Positions 24,356 through 33,705 of a DNA stretch of 64,000 nucleotides are shown here, in pieces (positions within the stretch are counted from its first letter, which is position 1; every line of letters starts with the position of its first letter). Both the position numbers and the translations under genes were made by a program. The DNA is from Candidatus Aenigmatarchaeota archaeon. Its GTDB lineage: Archaea > Aenigmatarchaeota > Aenigmatarchaeia > QMZP01 > JAFGSV01. Under the pieces are notes generated by a model. The model was not told the origin of the DNA and made no database searches. It saw only the letters and a list, made by a program, of their open reading frames with translations. The stretch covers positions 27,627 to 91,626 of the forward strand of contig JAFGFG010000009.1 in NCBI GenBank assembly GCA_016931255.1. Reading direction: 5' to 3'.

Positions 24356-26602
24356 ATGGCTTCAGGCGAATACACGTATGATGAAGACGAGCAGAAGCTC
24401 AGGCTCAATTATCTCGGTTCTGCTTTTGGCGCGAGTGTGGAGGATTATGCCGAATGCATGGCAGATGTCATAGACAAGATTCTCGAGGTCAAGAGCGTCA
24501 GGACAATAATACTGACCAAGGACAGGGAATACGAGTACGGTCCGGACCAGACTAAGATGCTTGTGGAGATATCCAATGTCATAGAGGATGTCGTCCGTGA
24601 GAGGCTCACAGGAAGGATAAAGGCAGCTGACAACCTCCAGAAGCGAATGATACCCGAGATGAACGCGCGTGTTCAGGAGATTGTGCTGAACCTCCTGAGG
24701 CGGGACCCCATAGGCGCCTATGTCGAGGTCATACGCGAGATGAGGCGCGTCAAGATAAAGGCAAAGCATACCAATCAGAAGAGCGTTTATGATTTCTACG
24801 TGGACTATCTGAAGAATGTTCTCAATGTGCTGAAGACCAAGCTTGAGGCAACACAGATAATAAAGCTCGCAAAGCCTCACATAGCCGGATATACGCAGGG
24901 CGACAGGTCTCTCTACCGTGAGATGTTCGTTCCGAGCATACGGCCTAACTTCATGCTCACCCGTTACATGATAACACCTCCTGAGAACGGCAGGTCTGTC
25001 AAGAGGTACAATGTAGGCGACACGGAAGTGGAGATTTTCAAGCTTCCTGACAGGGCTGAATACTTCTACTATGTTCTGCCTCCCGAGTTCATTCTCAGCG
25101 AAGAGAAGTATGCTGTGCTGGATTCCGCGCGGAGGTACATGGCTACCCATAGGCCGAAGGATGCTGAATTCGTCAGAACAGGAAAAATACGCGAGGTCTT
25201 CTTTAGCATAGGAAGGGACATGATACGGGAAGTGGCCGACCAGCAGAGGGTGCACCTGACATCAAAGGACATCGAGCAGCTTGCCACCATACTTACAAGG
25301 TATACAGCAGGCCTTGGCGTTCTCGAGATACTGCTTGCTGACGAGAAGATTCAGGACGTGTACGTCAACTCTCCTGTTGAGTCACAGCCCATACTGATAA
25401 ACCATTCGGAGTTTGAGGAGTGCAGGACCAATCTCATACCGACGCAGGATGATGCCGAGGCATGGGCTACAAGGCTGAGGATGCAGTCTGGAAGGCCTCT
25501 GGACGAGGCCAATCCTGTATTGGACACTGATGTGTCTGTTCCGGGAGGGAATGCAAGGTTCTGCGTAATCACGAGAACGCTGTCTCCGCATGGCCTTGGC
25601 TTTGCCATAAGGAGGCACAGGGACAAGCCATGGACGCTGCCGCTTTTCATAAACGCCAAGATGCTCACGCCTCTGGCTGCCGGCACACTTTCATTCCTCA
25701 TAGACGGCACAGCGAGCATGCTGGTCGCAGGTGGGAGGGGCGCAGGTAAGACATCCATGCTTGCGAGCATAATGCTTGAGATACTGCCGAAAACAAGGAT
25801 TGTCACCATAGAGGATACACTTGAACTGCCTGTGGACCAGCTCAGGGACATAGGATATAACATCGAGCGCCTGAAGTCCCGTTCTGTCCTGACAATGGTG
25901 GAAACAGAAGTGGCCTCGGACGAGGCTCTCAGGACTGCGCTAAGACTTGGTGATTCTGCGCTGGTTGTGGGCGAAGTCAGGTCAACGGAAGCCAGAGCCC
26001 TGTACGAAGCCATGAGAATAGGTGCGCTTTCCAATGTGGTTATGGGCACAATCCACGGCGAATCAGCTTATGGTGTCTTTGACAGGGTCGTGAATGACTT
26101 GGAAGTTCCCATGACATCATTCAAGGCCACTGACATAATTCCCATATGCAAGAGCCTCCGTTCTGCTGACGGTCTCCACCGTTTCAGGCGAATGACAGAG
26201 ATAACAGAAGTCCGCAAGAAATGGGAAAAGAACCCTGACAAGGAAGGCGGCTTCGTCAACCTTTTCGAATACTCCGCAAAAGAGGATGAGATGAAGCCTA
26301 CGGATACACTTGTCAACGGCGAATCCGAGACACTGAACAGGATTTCAAGCTACGTCAGGGAATGGCACGGCGACTGGGCAGCTGTGTGGGAAAACATAAA
26401 ACTCAGGGCTGACATCAAGAAGGCCATGGTGGAAATGAGCATCAGGACGAAACGGCCTGAACTGATGGAGGCGGAATGGTGCGTGAAGTCGAATTCCATG
26501 TTCCACCTTTTCTCAGAAATCACGCAAAAGGATGTCGGGGCAGTTGAGGCAAAGACAGTCTACGATGAATGGCTCAAGTGGTTCAGGAGCAGCATAAGGT
26601 AA
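24356..26602 (+). CDS. Type IV pilus/secretion ATPase, archaeal GspE/TadA type
   Basis: A 748-aa ATPase that would power pilin assembly or export. The C-terminal half has the secretion-ATPase core: Walker A GGRGAGKTSMLASIM (about 460), Walker B ALVVGEVRSTEARALYEAM (about 535) and the His box GTIHGESAYG (about 563). The N-terminal 330 residues are long and specific to this protein, making it larger than the 568-aa paralogue at 49339. The track runs in from 23984; the ATG at 24356 follows ataaaagta and an aggtga site. The two-part membrane platform follows, as expected. Confidence 0.92.
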   Translation: MASGEYTYDEDEQKLRLNYLGSAFGASVEDYAECMADVIDKILEVKSVRTIILTKDREYEYGPDQTKMLVEISNVIEDVVRERLTGRIKAADNLQKRMIPEMNARVQEIVLNLLRRDPIGAYVEVIREMRRVKIKAKHTNQKSVYDFYVDYLKNVLNVLKTKLEATQIIKLAKPHIAGYTQGDRSLYREMFVPSIRPNFMLTRYMITPPENGRSVKRYNVGDTEVEIFKLPDRAEYFYYVLPPEFILSEEKYAVLDSARRYMATHRPKDAEFVRTGKIREVFFSIGRDMIREVADQQRVHLTSKDIEQLATILTRYTAGLGVLEILLADEKIQDVYVNSPVESQPILINHSEFEECRTNLIPTQDDAEAWATRLRMQSGRPLDEANPVLDTDVSVPGGNARFCVITRTLSPHGLGFAIRRHRDKPWTLPLFINAKMLTPLAAGTLSFLIDGTASMLVAGGRGAGKTSMLASIMLEILPKTRIVTIEDTLELPVDQLRDIGYNIERLKSRSVLTMVETEVASDEALRTALRLGDSALVVGEVRSTEARALYEAMRIGALSNVVMGTIHGESAYGVFDRVVNDLEVPMTSFKATDIIPICKSLRSADGLHRFRRMTEITEVRKKWEKNPDKEGGFVNLFEYSAKEDEMKPTDTLVNGESETLNRISSYVREWHGDWAAVWENIKLRADIKKAMVEMSIRTKRPELMEAEWCVKSNSMFHLFSEITQKDVGAVEAKTVYDEWLKWFRSSIR

Positions 26603-26637
26603 TTTTTTTCTTTAAAGAAAACGAACAAATAATTAAC

Positions 26638-28737
26638 ATGTCGTTTTTCAGCAGGAAGAAGAAGGCTCCTCAGGCACCTGCTTACAGCACCGGCCAGCTT
26701 GATCCCAGAATGATAAACATCTCATCAAGGGAGTACAGGCTTTACCGCAGCAAGTCGGAATTAAGGCTGAACTGGTATGAGCAGCTGGCCAAGTTCGCTG
26801 TCGGCATAATAAATGTGAGTTTTGACAAGAAGACCACGGATGACATAAATGCCGCAATAGACTTCACAGGACTGCGCATAAAGCCGAATGCGCCGACAGC
26901 TCTGTTCCTGATGAGCATTATATTCTTCTCGTTCCTCGGAGGATTCCTGTTTGCGCTGAGGATAGTCCCGACAGCCTATGGAGTGATTGCATCAGTGATA
27001 CTCGGGCTTGCTGTCGGGTACTTCCTGATGTCGTATCCGAAAAGCCATATGAAGACGCTCCGCATACAGGCAAGCTCGCAGGTCGTCCTTGCGATACTCT
27101 ACATGGTGGTGAGCATGAGGATATCGCCGAATGTCGAGCGCGCGCTGAGGTTCACGTCGTCCAACATATCAGGCATGCTTGCATGGGACATGAGAAGGCT
27201 CCTGTGGGACATAGAGATGGGAAAATACTACTCAGCCAACGAAGCGCTTGCGAATTACATCGTCAAGTGGAAGCCTGAGAACGAGGAATTCTCGGAAGCG
27301 CTGAGAATGATAGTGGATTCGCAGAGCCAGATCCAGGAAAAGGCTGAAAAGACTTTGGACGAGGCGCTCAGGGTTGTCCTTGAAGGGACGAGGGACAGGA
27401 TGAAGCACTATGCGCAGGACCTTCAGATGCCTGTCACCATGATTCACATGATGGGCATAGTCCTTCCGATACTCGGCTCTGTGATGGCTCCGATGGCAGC
27501 AATTTTCCTGTCAGACATGATTACGCCATGGCATTTCCTTGCCGGATACGACATACTGCTGCCCATTCTGCTTGTGTGGTTCATAAACAACACGCTGAGC
27601 AAGCGTCCTGTGACATTCTCAAAGATAGACGTCTCGCAGCATCCGAGCCTTCCGCCGCCGGGAAGCTTCATGATCAGGAGCGGTAAGAAGAGGATAATAG
27701 TGCCCGCATTACCCATAGCGCTCCTTGTGGGGGCCCTCATACTAATAATGCCTGTGCTGTATTTCGCTGAGCATTCAGAATTTCTCATAGTCCCGATGGT
27801 CGATGACGGCAGTGGAAACATGGTGCCGTCTGAAATCCAGGACCCGGCTCCGGATACGACTCTCCTTATGTCCATACTGATAACAGTAGGAGCCGGAGCG
27901 TCGCTGTCCATATACTTCCTCCTCTCCAATCTCCAGCGCTCGCGAGTCGAGGCCACTGTATACAAGATGGAATCTGAATTTGAACTGGCTCTTTTCCAGC
28001 TGGGCAACAGGATATCCGGCGGCACACCTCTGGAGATAGCTGTTGAGAAGGCTGCTGTGGATGTGAAGGACATGGAGATTTCCAATCTCTTCCAGATTGT
28101 CCTGAGGAACATGCGCAACTTCGGGATGACATTCGAGAACGCGCTGATGAATCCCCAGAGCGGCGCGCTGAGATTCTACCCGAGCAGGCTGATACAGAAC
28201 GTGATGAGAACCATAACAGACACCGCCAGGAAGGGCGTGCAGTTCGCTTCGGAATCCATGCTCACTGTATCCAAGTACCTGAAAAGCGTGAGGGAGACAC
28301 AGGAATACATGAGGACGCTGCTTTCTGAAACCACGAGCAGCATGCAGTTCCAGGCTTATGGAATGGCACCGCTCGTGAGCGGCCTCATAGTGGCAATGTC
28401 CAGCGTCATCATACAGATCATAGGATTCCTCGGCACCAGGCTCAACGAGTTCGGCCTGCAGGACAGCTTCGGCATAGACCCGAGCTCTATACTGGGGTCA
28501 TCAAGTGCTGTGACCCCCGCGATGTTCCAGCTCATAATGGGAACGTACCTCATAGAGGTGATAATAATCCTTGCCATGTTCGTGACCAAGGTCAACAGGG
28601 GGGATGACAAGTCGAGCCAGTGGCTGCTGGCCGGAAAGATGATATTTATAGCTGTGATAATATACTCCATGGTTGCAATAGGCTCAAGTATGATGTTCGG
28701 CAGCATGATAGAGGATGCGATGAGGACACTCGCGTAA
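26638..28737 (+). CDS. TadC/FlaJ-type membrane platform protein, two-module
   Basis: A 699-aa polytopic protein that anchors the ATPase and pilus base. Two type II secretion F-like modules are visible: one ending with QMPVTMIHMMGIVLPILGSVMAPMAAIF, the other with TSSMQFQAYGMAPLVSGLIVAMSSVII. Helix pairs occur near residues 83-130, 290-330, 370-395 and 425-450, with others at the C-terminus. The second pilus locus here has two separate shorter proteins instead of one fused protein. Start ATG 26638 follows ttctttaaag at 25 nt; the track start at 26569 is an upstream TTG. Confidence 0.9.
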   Translation: MSFFSRKKKAPQAPAYSTGQLDPRMINISSREYRLYRSKSELRLNWYEQLAKFAVGIINVSFDKKTTDDINAAIDFTGLRIKPNAPTALFLMSIIFFSFLGGFLFALRIVPTAYGVIASVILGLAVGYFLMSYPKSHMKTLRIQASSQVVLAILYMVVSMRISPNVERALRFTSSNISGMLAWDMRRLLWDIEMGKYYSANEALANYIVKWKPENEEFSEALRMIVDSQSQIQEKAEKTLDEALRVVLEGTRDRMKHYAQDLQMPVTMIHMMGIVLPILGSVMAPMAAIFLSDMITPWHFLAGYDILLPILLVWFINNTLSKRPVTFSKIDVSQHPSLPPPGSFMIRSGKKRIIVPALPIALLVGALILIMPVLYFAEHSEFLIVPMVDDGSGNMVPSEIQDPAPDTTLLMSILITVGAGASLSIYFLLSNLQRSRVEATVYKMESEFELALFQLGNRISGGTPLEIAVEKAAVDVKDMEISNLFQIVLRNMRNFGMTFENALMNPQSGALRFYPSRLIQNVMRTITDTARKGVQFASESMLTVSKYLKSVRETQEYMRTLLSETTSSMQFQAYGMAPLVSGLIVAMSSVIIQIIGFLGTRLNEFGLQDSFGIDPSSILGSSSAVTPAMFQLIMGTYLIEVIIILAMFVTKVNRGDDKSSQWLLAGKMIFIAVIIYSMVAIGSSMMFGSMIEDAMRTLA

Positions 28738-28764
28738 TTTATACCATAGTTACCAATACTAATT

Positions 28765-31653
28765 ATGATTCTCAAGGGAGTCCTCGGAACTGAGATGACG
28801 CTGGGGAGCTTCACCAAGCTGCTCATGGTCGTCTTTGTAATGATTGGATTCACGCTCTTCATAACAGGCGTTGCCACGAACATGAACGAGACGACCAGCA
28901 AGGCCTGCCAGAAATATCCGGAGCTTCCTTTCTGCAGTGGAAGTGAAGATGACATTTCAGCATTAAATGACAAGATTGCGGTGCATTCCACACAGGCTCT
29001 CGCATGCGCGATAAAAAGCGAGTGGCTTGGAAGGTCGCAGGAATGCGCCGTTGGAATAAACGACCTTCGCAATAGTGACGATCTCGCACAGCTTTCTGGA
29101 ATGGACCTCAGTGACGAGGATTTCTACATTCCCAGTGAATTTGCCAAAGTCGAATGCCATGCGGTAACCACAGTCGAGAATCCCGGAAAATCCAGAATAA
29201 TAGAATATGATGGAGGCATAGCCAGCGACAATGTCTGCTACCAGTACGTCGAGGGCACAGGATGGATGTGGAGTGACTGTGATGAGGAACTCCTTCCATT
29301 GTCAGACCAGCACCCCCCCGGCGTGAACAATCTTCCCCTTGTCCACGACTATTTCAGGGACAATGTCATTGCTTTCGGTAATACAAAGACCGAATCGTAC
29401 AATTACCTTCTGGGGCTTTTCGAGGGAACGCTGAACGGCAATAACTATGCAGTGCTTGACGACAGCGGGAAGAGGCTTGTTTACAATGATGACACCGAGA
29501 AGATATCCAACGACAGGATAAGAGTGTGGCATTCCATGTCATTGGAGGAATATGAAAGCTCTTCATGGGCAGATAAGATTGCCAATGGAAAAGGAGGCTT
29601 CTGGGAAGGAGATGACGACAGAATATTCGTGGAATTGATTGAAAGGTCTGGTCCTATTTATATGACATCGGGAACAGTGATCCATAAGCTTTATGAGCAA
29701 CTGGATTATTACACTCCGGGAACTGCAGTCACGCTTGCAACCACGACATGCAAGGTGAGCGACTTCTACCTGCCCCAGGATTTTGACCAGATAAGGATAT
29801 TGGGAATTACCATGGATGAGCCGAGAGCATGGGTCGCAGGTTTCGGGGACCCTGAATACATCGTGTACTGGCAGGACTTCCCCCAGGGAGAAGACTATTC
29901 ATGGACAAGCCTCGGCACATGGCTTGATTCTGCACTTTTCGTCTTCTTTGCAGGAGCTCCTCTTGGCGCAATGGTAAAAGGCACAAAATACCTTATCAAG
30001 GGGGTCGGGAAGACAGTGATAAGCGAGGCAGGCGGCGCATTGGCATCAAAAGGAGATGATGTGATTTCATCCATGTTCAAAACGACCTCAGCAACAGACG
30101 AATCCATCCAGTATATAATATACGAAGAGGGCGTGACCAAGGCAACAAGAAGGGCAGTCCTCACAGAAGCTGTCGAGAAGGGGTTCTTTTCCAAGGTTGT
30201 CACCAATATGAACAGCTACTACAAGGGACCGAGCACCACGTGGCTGTTCACCAAGGCTGGCGTGCTGACCGGGGCTGCCTGGGCGGCTGCCTACATTGAC
30301 AGCCTCAATGAGAAGTTTATGAAGCAGAAGTCATCGATGGTCCTGAAGATTCCATTCGCTGACCCGCAGCTTTTCATGATAGAAGAGATGGCATCAGCGC
30401 CTGCTGACACGTCTTATGACATATTCGGACCGGATACGTATCTCGGCCGCGAATCCGGCTCATACCCGCTTGGCATTGTCAGGCCTGTGATGCTCGACAA
30501 GACAAGCACCATCACGCTTACGGATGGAGGAGAAGGCCTTCAGAAGGATACGCTGTTCTATCTTGCATCGCCATGCCTTGCAGACCTTGACATAAAAAGG
30601 GAAACCATCTACTGCAGCAAGTATCTGTATAACTCAGCTGACCAGACATTCACGTGTTCAGACCCTATCTCAAGGGAAAGCGCGGAGAAAATGAAGGCAC
30701 TTGGTTTCGAGGGTGTCAAGCCTTGCGGCTCTGCGCCTATAACTCTTGACGCTTTCCAGAACAACAGGCTTTTCAATGACAACAACAACGACGGAAAGTG
30801 GGATGAGGTTGTTGTCTATGGGCTGATAAATGAGATAGACTGGCTGAAGATAAGGGATATAGACTTCGACGGGACCTTCGACGGCTATGAAGCCAAGATA
30901 GGCAACAATATCATTGTATCCACTGGTGAGAAAACAGGAAAGATAGACATGGGGCAGGACGGCACGTTCGACTACACGTTCACCATCGTTGACAGGACAT
31001 ATGAAGTTGCCGGTTATACAACAGAGATGGAGATAAAGGACATGTCCGGCAATTCTGTCAGCAATTCATGGTCATATCGAATGCAGGCGAAGGACCTCGT
31101 TGTATTCAGTGCGGTGGACAAGGAAAACATACTTCTGGGGCTTCCCATCGCCAGCGGCACCAATGTTGAAGATATGGAATTCACATTCCTTCACGGGACA
31201 AGTGCTGAATTCAAGGACCCAGCAGACCCCGGCCCGCATCCGCTGAAGATAACGGATACCACAGGTGACGGTAAGATAGACACATTTTCAATGGGAAGGA
31301 TGAGGCTTCTTGTCAGGGACACAACAGGGGACGGCTACTGGAATCGCTATGATGAGGACGATGACGGTCATCCTGATGTCTACGATTACGACAGGGAATA
31401 CGGCACCATATACAGCCAATACTGCAGTATAGAAGGCATCACGATCACACCTGAGCTGAAGGAAATAGGCAAGGGGAATAATTTTTGCTACACCAGAATA
31501 AAAGAAGGACAAGCCACAGCAATAATGGTTGGGTCTGCTGTTTTTGGAATTGTACTGGAGCAGTTTACAGGTGGCGTAGCGTCAGCAATCGTGGTAGGCA
31601 TAGTCAATACTGGAATCGCGTATGCACAGATGCAGGTCAAGAACTGGCCGTGA
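28765..31653 (+). CDS. Large membrane-anchored surface protein with Asp-rich calcium-type motifs
   Basis: A 962-aa protein. One N-terminal hydrophobic helix (about 14-35) is followed by a long extracytoplasmic region with scattered cysteines. Weaker hydrophobic stretches lie near 395 and 500. At least four DxDxDG-type loops occur (NNNDGKWDE near 672, DIDFDGTFDGYE near 698, DTTGDGKID near 832, DTTGDGYWNRYDEDDDGH near 853), and a hydrophobic pair lies at the C-terminus. The loops resemble dockerin or thrombospondin-3 calcium sites. Its place right after the ATPase and platform suggests a machine-associated surface component. No enzymatic domain was recognised. Confidence 0.72.
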   Translation: MILKGVLGTEMTLGSFTKLLMVVFVMIGFTLFITGVATNMNETTSKACQKYPELPFCSGSEDDISALNDKIAVHSTQALACAIKSEWLGRSQECAVGINDLRNSDDLAQLSGMDLSDEDFYIPSEFAKVECHAVTTVENPGKSRIIEYDGGIASDNVCYQYVEGTGWMWSDCDEELLPLSDQHPPGVNNLPLVHDYFRDNVIAFGNTKTESYNYLLGLFEGTLNGNNYAVLDDSGKRLVYNDDTEKISNDRIRVWHSMSLEEYESSSWADKIANGKGGFWEGDDDRIFVELIERSGPIYMTSGTVIHKLYEQLDYYTPGTAVTLATTTCKVSDFYLPQDFDQIRILGITMDEPRAWVAGFGDPEYIVYWQDFPQGEDYSWTSLGTWLDSALFVFFAGAPLGAMVKGTKYLIKGVGKTVISEAGGALASKGDDVISSMFKTTSATDESIQYIIYEEGVTKATRRAVLTEAVEKGFFSKVVTNMNSYYKGPSTTWLFTKAGVLTGAAWAAAYIDSLNEKFMKQKSSMVLKIPFADPQLFMIEEMASAPADTSYDIFGPDTYLGRESGSYPLGIVRPVMLDKTSTITLTDGGEGLQKDTLFYLASPCLADLDIKRETIYCSKYLYNSADQTFTCSDPISRESAEKMKALGFEGVKPCGSAPITLDAFQNNRLFNDNNNDGKWDEVVVYGLINEIDWLKIRDIDFDGTFDGYEAKIGNNIIVSTGEKTGKIDMGQDGTFDYTFTIVDRTYEVAGYTTEMEIKDMSGNSVSNSWSYRMQAKDLVVFSAVDKENILLGLPIASGTNVEDMEFTFLHGTSAEFKDPADPGPHPLKITDTTGDGKIDTFSMGRMRLLVRDTTGDGYWNRYDEDDDGHPDVYDYDREYGTIYSQYCSIEGITITPELKEIGKGNNFCYTRIKEGQATAIMVGSAVFGIVLEQFTGGVASAIVVGIVNTGIAYAQMQVKNWP

Positions 31654-31683
31654 TTTTTTAACGAGCAAACCCAAGTAATATCC

Positions 31684-31863
31684 ATGGAAGTCACAATGGG
31701 GGTTGTCATAACAGCCATAATAATTCTTGTAGCAGGGCTTGTCTTTGCCACTCTCATATTCGGCTGGAGCGGTGATGCCCGTTTATGGATGGAAAGCGTG
31801 ATTTCTCCATTCCAGGACAGCCTCACCGGCGACAGGGTCACGGACCAGACCGTGAAGCCTTAA
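31684..31863 (+). CDS. Pilin-like single-helix protein, 59 aa
   Basis: Absent from the ORF track because of length. EVTMGVVITAIIILVAGLVFATLIFGW forms one N-terminal hydrophobic helix, followed by a 30-residue polar tail. A gattttttaacg box about 26 nt before the ATG supports real expression. Size and layout fit a minor pilin or small anchor subunit. Confidence 0.65.
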   Translation: MEVTMGVVITAIIILVAGLVFATLIFGWSGDARLWMESVISPFQDSLTGDRVTDQTVKP

Positions 31864-31902
31864 GGTGCATATTTTTAAGTAATCCCGGCCATAATTATAA
31901 GC

Positions 31903-32214
31903 ATGAAAGGACTTTCGATGACGCTGAGCATAGTCATTGTGGCTATAGTTCTTCTCGTGACAGCCTTGGTTGTACTTACGATATTCGGCGGGCAGATGTC
32001 AAGATTTCTGAGCATTTTTGGTGGAGTTCAGGATGAGGCAGTTCTGCAGAGTGCATGTAATCAGAGATGTGCATCCTATTGCATGGGTCATCTGAATGAC
32101 AACCTGAATGCATATTCTTGGACAAGCATGGGTTCAGTTAAGGATGCCAATGGAAAAGATGCACTGTGTTCCGATGTAATGAATGGAATATCAGACCAGT
32201 GCACATGCCTGTAA
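31903..32214 (+). CDS. Pilin-like protein with cysteine-rich head, 103 aa
   Basis: A KG dipeptide precedes one N-terminal helix (SMTLSIVIVAIVLLVTALVVLTIFGG). The short soluble head holds six cysteines (ACNQRCASYC, then DALC and CTCL), suggesting disulfides outside the membrane. It has its own atatttttaag box 28 nt upstream. The KG before the helix would suit a class III signal peptidase, but the exact site is uncertain. Confidence 0.7.
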   Translation: MKGLSMTLSIVIVAIVLLVTALVVLTIFGGQMSRFLSIFGGVQDEAVLQSACNQRCASYCMGHLNDNLNAYSWTSMGSVKDANGKDALCSDVMNGISDQCTCL

Positions 32215-32250
32215 TTCTTATTTTTATTTTCTGTTCTTCATAACAGTTGT

Positions 32251-32904
32251 ATGAAGGCTTCATTTCCCGGCATCAATACGTGGCTATGGACGATTCTTAC
32301 CATAATAGTGGTCGCAATGGCTCTGTACTGGGCAATGGGCCAGTTCGACAACATGGAACTGTCAAAAGCAACAGGAAGCACGGACCTTGCTATAGACACG
32401 GTCGTCTACTCAGAGGCGTATCCCCAGGTTTCCCAGAGCCAGATGGTAAGATACCTTCAGGATAACGGTGGGGAGCAGCTGAAGGACAAGGGACTTGCAT
32501 TTTACAGGCTCGGTGTCCAGTACAATACTGACCCGGCATTCGCTGTGGCTGTCTCAAGGAAGGAGACATCGCTTGGGAAGGACACGTGCCAGCACATAAG
32601 CAGTGACTGCAACAACTTCTTCTGCATCAAGGACACTACTGGAAATAGTCCCTGCGGCATATGGGCATCATATGCAACGCCTGAGGACAGCATTGATGCG
32701 TTCTACAAGCTTATTGAGTATTACAAGGAAAGGGGGCAGGATACCATAAGCGAGATTGCATGCGGTCCTGGCTCAGGGTTCAGCCACAGCTCAGGTGATT
32801 ACTGCTACTGCGAGAAGGGAGGCTCTTTCTGCCCTACATGGGTAAGCGGCACGTCAAGCGTGCCTGCATTCACAGCGGAAATCCGTAACTATATGGCAGT
32901 ATGA
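32251..32904 (+). CDS. Membrane-anchored glucosaminidase/lysozyme-like protein
   Basis: A 217-aa protein with one N-terminal helix (about 9-29) and an outward domain that follows the bacterial glucosaminidase (GH73-like) pattern. It has DPAFAVAVSRKETSLGK (about 93-109) with the candidate catalytic Glu near 104, then CNNFFCIK (compare NNLFGIK), then WASYATPEDSIDAFYKLI. Eight or more cysteines follow the fold, implying an oxidised environment. Such enzymes cut peptidoglycan glycans, which archaea lack, so the substrate may be a bacterial wall or another polymer. It has its own ttatttttattt box at 27 nt. Activity is unproven. Confidence 0.72.
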   Translation: MKASFPGINTWLWTILTIIVVAMALYWAMGQFDNMELSKATGSTDLAIDTVVYSEAYPQVSQSQMVRYLQDNGGEQLKDKGLAFYRLGVQYNTDPAFAVAVSRKETSLGKDTCQHISSDCNNFFCIKDTTGNSPCGIWASYATPEDSIDAFYKLIEYYKERGQDTISEIACGPGSGFSHSSGDYCYCEKGGSFCPTWVSGTSSVPAFTAEIRNYMAV

Positions 32905-32930
32905 TATATTAGACCAGTGCAAATATTATT

Positions 32931-33047
32931 ATGGGAAAGATGAAGGCCATAATCGCTGACATGGGAATGGGTATGATAGAGCTTATCCTGACAATAGCAG
33001 TCATAGCGATAATAACAGGCTATGTCATAATGATGATGTCGTCTTAA
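32931..33047 (+). CDS. Pilin-like microprotein, 38 aa
   Basis: Absent from the ORF track. After MGKMKAIIAD there is one hydrophobic helix, MIELILTIAVIAIITGYVIMM, and no head domain. A gatatattag box about 24 nt before the ATG supports expression. The E in the helix (GMIELIL) recalls the conserved glutamate near the start of mature type IV pilins. Confidence 0.58.
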   Translation: MGKMKAIIADMGMGMIELILTIAVIAIITGYVIMMMSS

Positions 33048-33077
33048 GTTTTAAGACTGTTTCGCCAAGAATAATAT

Positions 33078-33692
33078 ATGAAAAAGGGAAACGAACTGAT
33101 GGCGAAGCCCCTCATGGCAGTGATGAGCCTGATCCTTTTCATCATGGTGCTGGTTTTCATGTATATCCAGCTCTCTTCAATCCTTTCTGGACCCTGCTGG
33201 AAGGAGACAATGAAGGGGCTTGAATTCTTCAAGAGGGAGACAAACGACGACCCAAGGCTCGTTATGGACCCTGAATGCATGGAAAAGACAATCTTCACTT
33301 CCAGTCCCGTTGTCTGCAAGCTGGCGTGCAGCAGGATTGATGACGGGGAGAGGATGAGGGAGTGCTCGGCCAAGTGCTCAGTCAATGCTTCCGACAGCGG
33401 AAAGACATTCATAATAGCTGTCCCACTGGACAGGGGGATTCTTAAGAGAACATCGCAGGCTGTAAGCAATCGCAATGTCGAATGGATATTTCCAGACAAG
33501 ATGGAGGTTTTCGTTGCTGACTGTACAATAAGCGACCTGGCAGGATTCACCGGCGAAGACGGGAACAGCGTCTGCACGAAGGACGGCAATTCGTGGGAAT
33601 GCTTCCCACAGGAAGAATCTGCGACATACCTGCTCAAGATGACAGTCAGCACAGGAGACATTTGCACCATTGAAGGGCTAAGGACTGTTTAG
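33078..33692 (+). CDS. Membrane-anchored protein with cysteine-rich exterior domain, 204 aa
   Basis: One N-terminal helix (about 11-33) precedes a soluble domain with ten cysteines, including CKLACSRIDDGERMRECSAKC, so disulfides are likely. No family was recognised. A gttttaaga box lies 26 nt before the ATG. It belongs to the series of single-helix proteins after the secretion ATPase and may be a minor pilin. Confidence 0.66.
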   Translation: MKKGNELMAKPLMAVMSLILFIMVLVFMYIQLSSILSGPCWKETMKGLEFFKRETNDDPRLVMDPECMEKTIFTSSPVVCKLACSRIDDGERMRECSAKCSVNASDSGKTFIIAVPLDRGILKRTSQAVSNRNVEWIFPDKMEVFVADCTISDLAGFTGEDGNSVCTKDGNSWECFPQEESATYLLKMTVSTGDICTIEGLRTV

Positions 33693-33705
33693 CGTTTGTG
33701 GTCTT

